Shown here: piece after piece, positions 15,929 through 24,896 of the stretch
Layout: the number at the start of each line of letters is the position of its first letter
How positions within the stretch are numbered: position 1 is the first letter of the stretch
DNA from: Hyphomicrobiales bacterium
GTDB taxonomy: Bacteria > Pseudomonadota > Alphaproteobacteria > Rhizobiales > Xanthobacteraceae
NCBI GenBank assembly: GCA_009377755.1
Contig: WHTM01000029.1
Location: 1-63,107 of the forward strand
Length of the DNA: 63,107 nt
Direction of reading: 5' to 3'
Notes under the pieces: model-generated
Databases searched by the model: none
The model's input: the letters and a program-made list of their open reading frames with translations, nothing else
Told to the model about the DNA's origin: nothing
Made by a program: the position numbers and the translations under genes

Positions 15929-18856
15929 ATGACCGGGCGTACCGGCGCAAATTCCTCAGCCACGCAGGGGCCGCTTGTCGACAGCAGCGCTCCGCCTGAG
16001 CGCGATGGCGTCGATACCTCGCCGCACGTGTCCGACGAAGTCCATCAAACCACTTGTTATATGTGTGCCTGCCGCTGCGGGATCGACGTCCATCTCAAGA
16101 ATGGTCAGGTTCGCTACATCCAGGGCAACCGACAGCACCCAGTGAACCGTGGTGTCATCTGCGGCAAGGGCGCCGCCGGCATCATGCAGCACCTGAGCCC
16201 GGCGCGGCTGCGCAAGCCGCTCCTGCGCGTCGGCGAGCGGGGCACCGGAGACTTCCGCGAGATCGAATGGGACGAGGCGCTTGCCATCGCGGCCGAGCGG
16301 CTGGCCCGCATCCGCGCCACCGATCCGAAGCGCCTAGCCTTCTTCACCGGGCGCGATCAGTCGCAGTCGCTGACCGGCTGGTGGGCGCAGCAATTCGGCA
16401 CGCCGAACTACGCGGCGCACGGCGGATTCTGCTCGGTCAACATGGCGGCCGCCGGCATGTACACCATCGGCGGATCGTTCTGGGAGTTCGGTGAGCCGGA
16501 CTGGGAGCATACCCGCTACTTCATGCTGTTCGGCGTGGCGGAGGATCATGACTCGAACCCGATCAAGATCGGTCTCGGCAAGCTCAAGGCGCGCGGCGTC
16601 AAGGTCGTCTCGGTCAATCCCTGCCGCACCGGCTACAGCGCCATCGCCGACGAATGGATCGGCATTCGACCGGGGACCGACGGGTTGCTGGTCCTGGCGA
16701 TTATTCACGAACTTCTCAAGGCCCGTCGTGTCGATCTCGATTATCTGGTCCGCTACACCAATGCGCATGTGCTGGTGATCCGCGACCCGGGGGCGGCGGA
16801 TGACGGACTGTGCCTGCGCGACGCCGATGGACGCCTGCTTGCCCGGGACCGGAGTTGCTCGCGGACCGTCGATGCGCTGGCGTCGGGGATTCATCCGGCC
16901 TTGAGCGGCAGCTACACGGTCGATGGCCGCGCCTGCGTCCCGATATTTGCGCTGATTGCGGAGCGCTATCTCGATCCGCAATACGCTCCCGAGGCGGTTG
17001 CGGAGCGAAGCGGCGTTCCCGCGGCGATGATCAAGCGGATCGCCGCCGAACTTGCGCACGCCGCCTTCGAGCAGGCAATCGAACTGCCCGTGCCTTGGAC
17101 CGATTGGGCGGGCCGCCGGCACGAGACGACGCGTGGGCGGCCGGTCGCGATGCACGCGATGCGCGGCATCTCGGCGCATACCAATGGCTTCCAGACTTGC
17201 CGCGCCATTCATCTGTTGCAGGTGTTGCTCGGAACCGTCGACGTTCCCGGCGGCTTCCGATTCAAGCCGCCGTACCCGCGGCCGGCGCCGCCCGGGCCGA
17301 AGCCGTCAGGCAAGGATGGCGGGCAGCCGAACACACCGCTGTCCGGCATGCCGCTCGGCTACGTCAGCGATCCGCAGGACCTGCTGATCGACGCCGCCGG
17401 CAACCCCGTACGCATCGACAAGGCCTATTCCTGGGAGGCGCCGCTCGCCGCGCACGGCGCCATGCACAACGTCATCGCCAATGCCTGGCGCGGAGACCCG
17501 TACAAGATCGACACCTTGCTCATGTACATGACGAACATGGCGTGGAACTCGGCGATGAACACCGCGGGCACGATCGTCATGCTCACCGACAAGGACGAGA
17601 CGGGCCGCTACAAGATCCCCTTCGTCATCTGTTCGGACGCTTACTATTCCGAGACCGTCGCCTACGCCGATCTGGTGCTTCCCGACACGACGTACCTCGA
17701 ACGGTACGACTGCATCAGCCTGCTTGACCGGCCGATCAGCCATGCCGACGGCCCGGCCGATGCGATCCGCTATCCGGTGGTACAACCGGATCGTGACGTG
17801 CGGCCGTTCCAAACGGTGCTGCTTGATCTCGGCGCGCGCCTCAAGCTGCCGGGCATGATCGATGAACAGGGGCAGCCGAAATATCGCGACTATGCCGACT
17901 ACATCGTGCGGCACGAGCGGCTGCCTGGGGTAGGGCCGCTTGCAGGTTGGCGCGGGGCAGACGGCGAAGACATCGGCAGGGGCGCTCCCAACCCGCAGCA
18001 GCTCGATCGCTACATCGCCAACGGCGGCTATTGGCGCCATGAGCTCGCCGACGATCAGAAATATTACAAGATGGCGAACCGCAGCTATCTCGAGTTCGCA
18101 GCCGCCATGGGATTTCTCGTGGCGCCCGAGCCAATTGTGTTTCAGCTCTACTGCGAGCCGCTGCAGCGGTTCCGGCTCGCGGCGCAGGGGCATGGCGCGA
18201 TTGTCCCGCCGCCGGGCGAGCACGATCGTCTCGCGCGCTACTTCGATCCTTTGCCGATCTGGTACCCGCCGTTCGAGGAGCAGGCCGTCGACACCGGCGT
18301 CTTCGCGCTGCACGCGCTGACGCAGCGGCCGATGCACATGTATCATTCGTGGGGATCACAGAACGCCTGGCTGCGGCAGATCACGAGTCAGAACCGGCTG
18401 TTTGTCCATCGTGCAACCGCGGCGCGCGTCGGGCTTGCCGACGACGACTGGGTCTGGATCGAAAGCCATCATGCGCGCGTAAAGGGTCAGATCCGTCTCG
18501 TCGATGGCGTCAATCCCGATACGGTCTGGACCTGGAACGCGATCGGCAAGCGGCGCGGCGCCTGGATGCTGGGGCCGGAGGCCCCGGAGGCTGAGCGCGG
18601 TTTCCTGCTCAACCACGCCATCAGCGAGCTGTTGCCGCCGGACGCGGATGGTCGCCGCTACTCGAACTCGGACCCGATCACCGGTCAGGCCGCCTGGTTC
18701 GACTTGCGCGTGCGCCTTGAGAAGTGCCGGCCCGAGGAGGCGGGGTTCGCCGAGCCGCAGTTTGCGATGCTGATGCCGCCCGCAGGGCTGCCCCAAGCTC
18801 CGAAGCAACTGGCTTATGGCGCGCAGTTTCGCCGAGCGCGGGAGGCGGGCCGATGA
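15929..18856 (+). CDS. soeA: Molybdopterin oxidoreductase, SoeA-like (probable sulfite-oxidising subunit)
   Basis: The 975-residue bis-MGD molybdoenzyme of the DMSO-reductase family has an N-terminal [4Fe-4S] motif (C43, C46, C50, C78) and a probable Mo ligand Cys in GGFCSVNMAAAG. There is no Tat signal, so the enzyme should face the cytoplasm. With a DmsB-like ferredoxin and a DmsC-like anchor downstream, this matches SoeABC, which oxidises sulfite to sulfate. I chose the ATG at 15929; the frame continues upstream to 15674, but that Arg-rich stretch resembles no family N-terminus. Polysulfide/thiosulfate reductase or formate dehydrogenase are alternatives. Confidence 0.78.
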   Translation: MTGRTGANSSATQGPLVDSSAPPERDGVDTSPHVSDEVHQTTCYMCACRCGIDVHLKNGQVRYIQGNRQHPVNRGVICGKGAAGIMQHLSPARLRKPLLRVGERGTGDFREIEWDEALAIAAERLARIRATDPKRLAFFTGRDQSQSLTGWWAQQFGTPNYAAHGGFCSVNMAAAGMYTIGGSFWEFGEPDWEHTRYFMLFGVAEDHDSNPIKIGLGKLKARGVKVVSVNPCRTGYSAIADEWIGIRPGTDGLLVLAIIHELLKARRVDLDYLVRYTNAHVLVIRDPGAADDGLCLRDADGRLLARDRSCSRTVDALASGIHPALSGSYTVDGRACVPIFALIAERYLDPQYAPEAVAERSGVPAAMIKRIAAELAHAAFEQAIELPVPWTDWAGRRHETTRGRPVAMHAMRGISAHTNGFQTCRAIHLLQVLLGTVDVPGGFRFKPPYPRPAPPGPKPSGKDGGQPNTPLSGMPLGYVSDPQDLLIDAAGNPVRIDKAYSWEAPLAAHGAMHNVIANAWRGDPYKIDTLLMYMTNMAWNSAMNTAGTIVMLTDKDETGRYKIPFVICSDAYYSETVAYADLVLPDTTYLERYDCISLLDRPISHADGPADAIRYPVVQPDRDVRPFQTVLLDLGARLKLPGMIDEQGQPKYRDYADYIVRHERLPGVGPLAGWRGADGEDIGRGAPNPQQLDRYIANGGYWRHELADDQKYYKMANRSYLEFAAAMGFLVAPEPIVFQLYCEPLQRFRLAAQGHGAIVPPPGEHDRLARYFDPLPIWYPPFEEQAVDTGVFALHALTQRPMHMYHSWGSQNAWLRQITSQNRLFVHRATAARVGLADDDWVWIESHHARVKGQIRLVDGVNPDTVWTWNAIGKRRGAWMLGPEAPEAERGFLLNHAISELLPPDADGRRYSNSDPITGQAAWFDLRVRLEKCRPEEAGFAEPQFAMLMPPAGLPQAPKQLAYGAQFRRAREAGR

Positions 18857-19587
18857 CGAGCCTTCCGGCAACGACCGACAAAACGCTCGGACTGGTCATC
18901 GACCTCGATACCTGCGTCGGGTGTCAGGCCTGCGTGACAAGCTGCAAGGAATGGAACACCGGCGGCCACATGGCGCCCCTGACCGATCTCGACCCCTACG
19001 GCAGCGAGGCCGATGGGGTCTGGTTCAACCGGGTCCACACCTACGAGCAGTCGACCGAGAACGGCAGCCGCACGGTGCACTTTCCGCGTTCATGCCTGCA
19101 CTGCGATGCGCCGGCGTGCGTAACCGTGTGCCCGACGGGCGCTTCCTACAAGCGGGCGTCGGACGGGATCGTCCTCGTCAACGAGGATTTGTGCATCGGC
19201 TGCAAGCTGTGCAGCTGGGCCTGTCCCTATGGCGCGCGCGAATTCGATGTTGCGGTCGGGGTGATGAAGAAGTGCACCCTGTGCATCGATCGCATCTACA
19301 ACGAAAATCTCGCGGTCGAAGACCGTGTGCCGGCCTGCGTTGCCGCCTGCCCGACGGGGGCGCGCCATTTCGGCGATCTCGGCGATCCTGACTCGCCCGT
19401 GTCGCGTCTGGTCGACGAACGCGGCGGCGTCGACCTCATGCCGGAAATGGGCTACCGGCCGACCAACAAATATCTGCCGCCGCGCCATCGGTCCGCCGGC
19501 GCTGCGCCGGATCACGTATCTGCCCTCGATCCCGTGACCGCGGAAGGTGGCTTCCTCGGCTGGGTCGATCGAATGCTGACGCGATAG
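18853..19587 (+). CDS. soeB: Four-cluster ferredoxin subunit, SoeB-like
   Basis: The 244-residue electron-transfer subunit has four Cys clusters typical of DmsB/NrfC proteins: CVGCQACVTSC near residue 19, CLHCDAPACVTVC near 81, CIGCKLCSWAC near 115, and CTLCIDR plus CVAAC further on. It passes electrons between SoeA and the membrane anchor. The ATG overlaps the soeA TGA and follows a GGAGG ribosome site. Like SoeA it lacks an export signal. The opening LGLVIDLDTCVGCQAC resembles SoeB of sulfur oxidisers as recalled. Confidence 0.88.
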   Translation: MTSLPATTDKTLGLVIDLDTCVGCQACVTSCKEWNTGGHMAPLTDLDPYGSEADGVWFNRVHTYEQSTENGSRTVHFPRSCLHCDAPACVTVCPTGASYKRASDGIVLVNEDLCIGCKLCSWACPYGAREFDVAVGVMKKCTLCIDRIYNENLAVEDRVPACVAACPTGARHFGDLGDPDSPVSRLVDERGGVDLMPEMGYRPTNKYLPPRHRSAGAAPDHVSALDPVTAEGGFLGWVDRMLTR

Positions 19588-19589
19588 CC

Positions 19590-20534
19590 GTGCATCCTGC
19601 GCTTTCCGTGATTGCCTTCACAACGGCGACCGGCGCCGGCTACGGGCTCCTTGTGTGGCTGGGGCTGTTGGCGGCGAGCGGCGTGCTGCCCGCTAGCCGC
19701 TCGTTCGCGCTCGGCGGTGCGGGTCTCGCTCTTGCCTTGATCACTGTTGGATTGCTGTCGTCGATGCTGCATCTCGGCCGGCCGGAGCGCGCCTGGCGGG
19801 CATTCTCGCAATGGCGTTCTTCGTGGTTGTCGCGCGAAGGCGTTGCCAGCGTGGTCACCTACGTGCCGGCCTGTTTGTTCGCGGCCGGATGGATTTTGCT
19901 GGAACGCACCGATGGTGCCGTCGCCGCGGCAGGCATTGTTGCGGCTGCCTGCGCCGCCGCTACCGTCGTCACTACTGGAATGATTTACGCATCGCTCAAG
20001 CCGGTCGCGCAATGGAACACGCCATATACCATGCCCGGCTACGTCATTTACGCGCTGATGAGCGGTGCTGTGCTGCTCAATGCGATCTTGCAGGCGTCGC
20101 GGACGGAAAGCCGCGCGGTTGCCTGGATCGCGTTCGTCCTGATCGCGCTCGGCTGGTTCTGGAAGAACATGACGTGGCACCACGACGCGACGCTCTCCGC
20201 CCCGACGACGCTGAACAGCGCCACCGGCCTTGGCGGTGGCGAGGTCCGCTCGATTGAATGGCCGCATTCGGAAAAGAATTATCTGCTGAAAGAAATGGGC
20301 TATCGGATCGCGCGCAAGCATGCGCTGAAGCTGCGGATGTTCGTGCATGTCCTCGCCTTCGGAATCCCGCTTGCCGCGACAGAGATCGCGATCCTCTCGG
20401 CCGGGTGGACTGCTGGGTTGGCATCGGTGATCGCTGCATTGACACTGATACCCGGCCTGCTGATCGAACGCTGGCTGTTTTTTGCCGAGGCGAAACACAC
20501 GGTCACGCTGTATTATGGCGGCTGGGCCCAATGA
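19590..20534 (+). CDS. soeC: DmsC-family membrane anchor, SoeC-like
   Basis: The 314-residue protein has about eight hydrophobic helices and belongs to the DmsC/SoeC anchor family. It would deliver electrons to the quinone pool (or receive them) for the SoeAB pair. It starts with GTG two bases after the soeB stop. The motif LGRPERAWRAF and the loop around LKPVAQWNTPYTMPGYV are usual for the family. Its stop overlaps the ATG of the next gene, extending the operon into a TctC-like protein. Confidence 0.85.
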   Translation: MHPALSVIAFTTATGAGYGLLVWLGLLAASGVLPASRSFALGGAGLALALITVGLLSSMLHLGRPERAWRAFSQWRSSWLSREGVASVVTYVPACLFAAGWILLERTDGAVAAAGIVAAACAAATVVTTGMIYASLKPVAQWNTPYTMPGYVIYALMSGAVLLNAILQASRTESRAVAWIAFVLIALGWFWKNMTWHHDATLSAPTTLNSATGLGGGEVRSIEWPHSEKNYLLKEMGYRIARKHALKLRMFVHVLAFGIPLAATEIAILSAGWTAGLASVIAALTLIPGLLIERWLFFAEAKHTVTLYYGGWAQ

Positions 20535-21484
20535 CCAGCGAACGCCACATCCGCCATACTTGGGCGCCAGAGCGCCCGATCACGATCGCGGCCGGCACGC
20601 CGCCCGGCGGCGGGCTCGACCGGGTGGCGCATGCATTGGCCGGCGTCATCACGGAAGCGCGGCTGCTCGATGTCCCGGTGAATGTCGTCAACATTCCGGG
20701 CGACGGGGCGCGCCGCGTCTGGGCCGAGGTCGATCGGTACGTGGGCGATGCACATCTCGTGTCAATCAGCTCGCCCAACCTGACAACCGACCATTTGGTC
20801 GGATTGGCCGTGTTCGATCACAGCCGCTATGTGCCGATAGCAACGCTGGTGACCGAGTACATCGCCTTCGCTGTGCGTGCGGACTCGGCGTTGCGAACCG
20901 GCGCGGACCTGCTCCATCGGCTGGCGGCCGATCCCGGCAATGTCACGGTCGCGCTGTCGACCGCGTTGGGCAATCCCAACCACATCGCTTTCGCCAAGCT
21001 GACGCGGCATGCGGGTGGCGACATCAACGCACCGCGTATCCGCGTTTTCGATACGGCGCTGGATGCGGTGGTGGACGTGGTTGAGGGCCATGCGGAGCTA
21101 AGCGCCGTCACGGCAGCGAGCGTGGTCAAGGAGCTGGAGGCGGGAAGGGTGCGCCTGCTGGCGATTTCCGCACCGCTGCGCCTTCCAGCGCCGTTCGCCG
21201 CGGTGCCGACATGGACCGAACAGTCGGTCGACTGCGTCATCGGCGCCTGGCGCGGCATCACCGGACCGAGCGGCATCGATGCGCCGCAGATTACGTTCTG
21301 GGAGCGCCTGCTCGCCGGCGTTGTCCGGGACCACCGATGGCAGGCGGCGCTGGCGCGGCACTGCTGGTCGCCCATGCATCTCGATGGGCCGTCCCTACAT
21401 GCCTACCTTGTGCAGGAAGGCGCCCAAATGCGCGCATTGCTAGACGAGTTGGGACTACTGCAACCGAAGCATGACCAACCGTGA
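20531..21484 (+). CDS. TctC/Bug-family ligand-binding protein without signal peptide
   Basis: The 317-residue protein fits the Bug/TctC tripartite tricarboxylate receptor family (ITIAAGTPPGGGLDRVAHAL near the start; later VALSTALGNPNHIAFAKL). These are normally exported, but this protein begins directly with MTSERHIRHTWAPERP and no hydrophobic leader exists upstream in frame. Its ATG overlaps the soeC stop, so it is translated with the molybdoenzyme complex. It may be a cytoplasmic sensor or metabolite carrier. No permease lies nearby on this strand. Confidence 0.75.
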   Translation: MTSERHIRHTWAPERPITIAAGTPPGGGLDRVAHALAGVITEARLLDVPVNVVNIPGDGARRVWAEVDRYVGDAHLVSISSPNLTTDHLVGLAVFDHSRYVPIATLVTEYIAFAVRADSALRTGADLLHRLAADPGNVTVALSTALGNPNHIAFAKLTRHAGGDINAPRIRVFDTALDAVVDVVEGHAELSAVTAASVVKELEAGRVRLLAISAPLRLPAPFAAVPTWTEQSVDCVIGAWRGITGPSGIDAPQITFWERLLAGVVRDHRWQAALARHCWSPMHLDGPSLHAYLVQEGAQMRALLDELGLLQPKHDQP

Positions 21485-21554
21485 TCTACCATCATGGACA
21501 CCCGTGCGGCACGGGTGTTCTATTGCCGTCAAGTTTGAAGATGCAGGGAGGGGA

Positions 21555-22517
21555 ATGATGAACGTTCTGCGTTTCGCGGCGTTTGCCATGGCTTCGCTGG
21601 CTGCCTCGACGGCGCACGCGCAAACACTCAACATCGGCACCGCCCAGGTCGGCTCGCTCAGCAACACGGTCGGCAACGCGCTCGGCAAGGTCGCAACCGA
21701 CTATGCCAAACTGCGCGCACGTGTCGTTCCCTACGGGGGCGGGCAGCAATTCCTGCCGCTGCTCGGCAGGAAGGAAATCGACGTGGCCGTCGCGGGCGGA
21801 ACCGATGCGTTGTTCGCCTACAAAGGGGAAGGTGACTTCAAGGGAAATCCCAGCCGCAGCATGCGAGCGCTCGGCGTGGTCTTCCCATTCAACATTGGTT
21901 GGTTCGTGAAGAAGGATGCGCCCTACAAGAGCATGGTGGAGCTCAAGGGCAAGAGAGTTCCGATCGGGTTCACGACGAATTCGGCGCAGCAGCGGAGCTT
22001 CCTCGCGACGCTCGCCGCGGACGGGCTGAAGCCGTCGGATTTCGACGGCGTGCCGGTCGCGCACGTCGTGCGCGCTGCGGACGACTTTGCGCAGGGGCGG
22101 ACCGAGGCCTCGACCTTTGCGGTTGGCGCCGGCAAGGTCGCCGAAGTCGACGCCAAGCTGGGCGGCATTCGCTGGCTCAGCATCGCGGCGGGACCCGAGG
22201 CCGAAAAGAGGCTCCGGCAATACATGCCCACCGCCTACATTTCAGTCGTTCAACCGGGCCCGGGGAGAGCGGGGGTGCTTGGGCCGACGACGTTGTTGTT
22301 CGAAGACTATGTCGTCGTTGCTGGGAGCCACGTCTCCGACGACGACGGGTACAAGATCGCCAAGATGCTCTACGAAGCGCAGGACAAGCTTGCCAGCATC
22401 GTGAAGGCTTACGAGCGCTACGACAAGGCCAAGCTCGCACGCGATCCTCAGATCCCGTTCCATCCGGGTGCGGTCAAGTACTATACGGAAAAGGGCATCT
22501 GGCCCGGCAAGGGTTAG
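21555..22517 (+). CDS. TAXI-family TRAP solute-binding protein (orphan)
   Basis: The 320-residue periplasmic receptor has a signal peptide (about 1-24, ending THAQ) and the TAXI-family opening NIGTAQVGSLSNTVGNALG. A strong ribosome site (GGGAGGGGA) precedes two adjacent ATGs at 21555 and 21558. TAXI proteins capture small carboxylates or amino acids for fused 4TM/12TM TRAP permeases, but no permease adjoins it. It may depend on the permease at 48415-50319 or on one elsewhere. Confidence 0.85.
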   Translation: MMNVLRFAAFAMASLAASTAHAQTLNIGTAQVGSLSNTVGNALGKVATDYAKLRARVVPYGGGQQFLPLLGRKEIDVAVAGGTDALFAYKGEGDFKGNPSRSMRALGVVFPFNIGWFVKKDAPYKSMVELKGKRVPIGFTTNSAQQRSFLATLAADGLKPSDFDGVPVAHVVRAADDFAQGRTEASTFAVGAGKVAEVDAKLGGIRWLSIAAGPEAEKRLRQYMPTAYISVVQPGPGRAGVLGPTTLLFEDYVVVAGSHVSDDDGYKIAKMLYEAQDKLASIVKAYERYDKAKLARDPQIPFHPGAVKYYTEKGIWPGKG

Positions 22518-22536
22518 CGCTCGACGTTTGGCATTC

Positions 22537-22584
22537 ATGATCTGCGTCTTCGGTGCCGGCGCGATCGGCAGCCATGTCGCCGCC
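22537..22584 (+). pseudogene. 5' remnant of a ketopantoate-reductase-like gene
   Basis: Starting at an ATG, 16 codons read MICVFGAGAIGSHVAA, the characteristic N-terminal Rossmann nucleotide-binding start of PanE/ApbA-family 2-dehydropantoate 2-reductases. The similarity ends two bases before the stop codon of the convergent amidohydrolase gene. The remainder (about 280 codons) is absent, so this appears to be a deletion or recombination scar. Confidence 0.6.
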
Positions 22585-22586
22585 GG

Positions 22587-23585
22587 TCAGCGTTTCGCCA
22601 GCCGCGGGAACAATGCCAGCGCGTTGTCGCGATTGATCGCCCGGGCCTCCAGCTCCGGAATCTGGCTCATGGCCGAGCCATCGTCGACCTGGTTGACGCG
22701 ATAATAGGGAAAGTCGGTGCCGAACAACAGATGTGACGGATCGGCAAGGCCGATCAGCGCCCGCATGCCGTGCAGATTTCCGGTGACGCTGACGACGTCG
22801 TAGTAGAGCTTGCGCAATTCGTATTCGACGCCCTGTGGAATGCGAGCCCGCAGGTCGGCGGCGTTGGGCCGGCGCGCCAGCGACGCGATGCGGTCGGCAA
22901 GGAATGGCACAGTGCCGCCGCCGTGCGAGAAGATGAACCGGATATTTGGGCAGCGCGACAGAGTTCCGCTGTAAAGCAGGCTGTTGATCGCCCGAGTCGT
23001 GTCGAACACGAACTCGGTAATGGCGGGTGGGACCTCGGGAATGAGATTGCGGGCGAAGGGTGGACAGGTGGGATGGAAGTACACCACCGCCTTGCGCCGG
23101 TTCAACTCGTCGAACACCGGGACGAAGGACGGATCGCCCGGCCATTTGCCATCGTAGCTCGTCATCAAGCCGGCGCCGTCGAGCTTGAGCACGTCGTAGG
23201 CATGTTCGATTTCGCGCAGGCTGCCCTCGACATCCGGCAAGGCGAGGGAGGCGAACATGCCGAAGCGCCTCGGGTAATCGGCGATCAACCGGGCGCCGTA
23301 CTCGTTGCAGTGGCGGGTGAGGCCGCGCGCCTCGGTGACGTTGCCGAACCAGGTCCCGGGCGTGGCGATCGACAGGATGGCGGTCTCAATGCCGACCCTG
23401 TCCATGCCGTCGATCGATTTCTGCGGCGTCCATTCCAGGGCGGCCGTCGGCGGAATCCCCGGTGCCACGGCGATGATATCGTCGGTGTGTTCGGCAAGCC
23501 ATTTGGGCGGAAACAGATGATGGTGCGTATCGATGCGGAATCGCGTGGTGGTCTGTTGCTTTGAACCCTGGTCCTGCGCGTGCAT
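22587..23585 (-). CDS. Amidohydrolase family 2 (ACMSD-like) metal-dependent hydrolase/decarboxylase
   Basis: The 332-residue TIM-barrel protein has the metal-binding opening RIDTHHHLFPPKW near residue 17, then VVYFHPTCPP near 168, FIFSHGGGTVPF near 220 and the late Asp in LLFGTDFPYYRV near 287. These fit the amidohydrolase-2 / ACMSD group that hydrolyses or decarboxylates aromatic and dicarboxylic intermediates. It follows the enolase-superfamily gene on the same strand by 64 bases, suggesting a shared pathway. Substrate unknown. Confidence 0.85.
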   Translation of the reverse strand: MHAQDQGSKQQTTTRFRIDTHHHLFPPKWLAEHTDDIIAVAPGIPPTAALEWTPQKSIDGMDRVGIETAILSIATPGTWFGNVTEARGLTRHCNEYGARLIADYPRRFGMFASLALPDVEGSLREIEHAYDVLKLDGAGLMTSYDGKWPGDPSFVPVFDELNRRKAVVYFHPTCPPFARNLIPEVPPAITEFVFDTTRAINSLLYSGTLSRCPNIRFIFSHGGGTVPFLADRIASLARRPNAADLRARIPQGVEYELRKLYYDVVSVTGNLHGMRALIGLADPSHLLFGTDFPYYRVNQVDDGSAMSQIPELEARAINRDNALALFPRLAKR

Positions 23586-23649
23586 TACTGTCGCCGTTCC
23601 TTTCCCCTTGGCTTTCCCGCCTGTACGACGTGATGTGCGTTCGTCGTGA

Positions 23650-24738
23650 TCAAGCGACCGAATATCGCTTGATCACCGCCGGATCGAAATCGAAGCCCCA
23701 GCCCGGCCGATCCGGCACGAGTGCACGGCCGTGGCCGTCGATCTCGATTTTCTGCTGATAGACGGCCGAGACCCATGGCATACATTCGAGGAAATTAACA
23801 TTCGGGATTGCCGCCAGGAGTCCGATGCTCATCTCCGGATAGGTGTGATTGGACACCGGAATATTGAATGCTTCGGCAAAGGCTGCCGCCTTCATGAATT
23901 CCGACGGCCCGCCCATGCGCAACAGGTCGGGCATCAGCACGTCGCAGGCATGCTGCTGCAGCATCTCCATGGCGCCCCGGCTCGTGTAGACGGATTCACC
24001 GCTGGCAATCGGAGTATCGAGTGCTGCGGCGACTTCGGCTTCGCCAGCGTGGTTGTGCGCGGCCACCGGCTCCTCGAACCAGGTCAGGTTGAATTCCTCC
24101 AGCATGCGGCCGAGCCGCAGCGCCTGCGGCACCGTCAGCTTCTGGTTGGCGTCGGCCATCAGCGGGACGTCGGGGCCGATTGCCTCACGCACCGCGCGCA
24201 CCCGCGCGATGTCCTTCGGGATGTTGCCGATCAGCCGCATCTTCATCGCCCGGTAACCGGCGCTCATCTGGTCGGCGGCAGAGCGTTGTAATGCGTCAAG
24301 CGACAGCGAGGCCCACAGCTCGCTGCTCTGATACGCCGGGATCAGAGTCCGGCAGGCACCGAGCATGCTTGAGATATTGACCCCGAGCAGCTTGCCGCGC
24401 AGGTCCCACAGCGCACACTCGACCCCGGCGAGGCATTGGGCCGCGATGCCGCCGCTGCCATGGGTGCGCAGATCATTCCAGGCGTGCGTCACGAATGCGC
24501 CGCTGTGACGCGGGTCGATTCCGACGAGCAGCGGCTCGAAGCTCCTCACCATCTGGTCGAGCACGCCCAGGCGGTGACCGTTGAAAGTGAAGACCAGGCC
24601 CTCGCCGATCACGCCCTGATCACTCTCGACGAATACCAGCACCAGCCCGGACGCCCTCAGGACGGCCGGCCCGCCGAGGCCGATCGGCGGATCGAACGGA
24701 ATCTGGACCAGGGCAGTGCGCAGGCGGGTGATCTTCAT
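23650..24738 (-). CDS. Enolase-superfamily (mandelate racemase/muconate lactonising) protein
   Basis: The 362-residue protein starts MKITRLRTALVQIPFDPPIG. The barrel carries the expected metal ligands and acid/base residues: KMRL (KxR-type), DANQKL, EEPV and SGESVY, and a late His in SNHTYPEMS. It would abstract an alpha proton from a carboxylate to racemise, dehydrate or cycloisomerise it. The ATG at 24738 was chosen because the 46 upstream codons look non-coding. It is divergent from a second enolase-superfamily gene 158 bases away. Substrate not predictable. Confidence 0.87.
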   Translation of the reverse strand: MKITRLRTALVQIPFDPPIGLGGPAVLRASGLVLVFVESDQGVIGEGLVFTFNGHRLGVLDQMVRSFEPLLVGIDPRHSGAFVTHAWNDLRTHGSGGIAAQCLAGVECALWDLRGKLLGVNISSMLGACRTLIPAYQSSELWASLSLDALQRSAADQMSAGYRAMKMRLIGNIPKDIARVRAVREAIGPDVPLMADANQKLTVPQALRLGRMLEEFNLTWFEEPVAAHNHAGEAEVAAALDTPIASGESVYTSRGAMEMLQQHACDVLMPDLLRMGGPSEFMKAAAFAEAFNIPVSNHTYPEMSIGLLAAIPNVNFLECMPWVSAVYQQKIEIDGHGRALVPDRPGWGFDFDPAVIKRYSVA

Positions 24739-24896
24739 GTCTGGTCTATTGCAGCGGCGGGGCCCCGCCGGCTGGCCAAGGCGCCGGATGGTGTCGGATG
24801 GTGGATTGCTCTCCGCCGAATTGCAATAATCACTCAGGACATCGCGGGATGCAGGCGCCGCATATCCGCAGTTCAACCGGAGCGGGCGGGAGCGAA

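Noticed and set aside
15929-18856. Assignment as formate dehydrogenase alpha subunit
   Set aside because: The DmsC-type anchor, absence of a Tat signal and the SoeB-like partner fit a cytoplasmic-facing SoeABC-type complex better; fdh accessory genes are absent.
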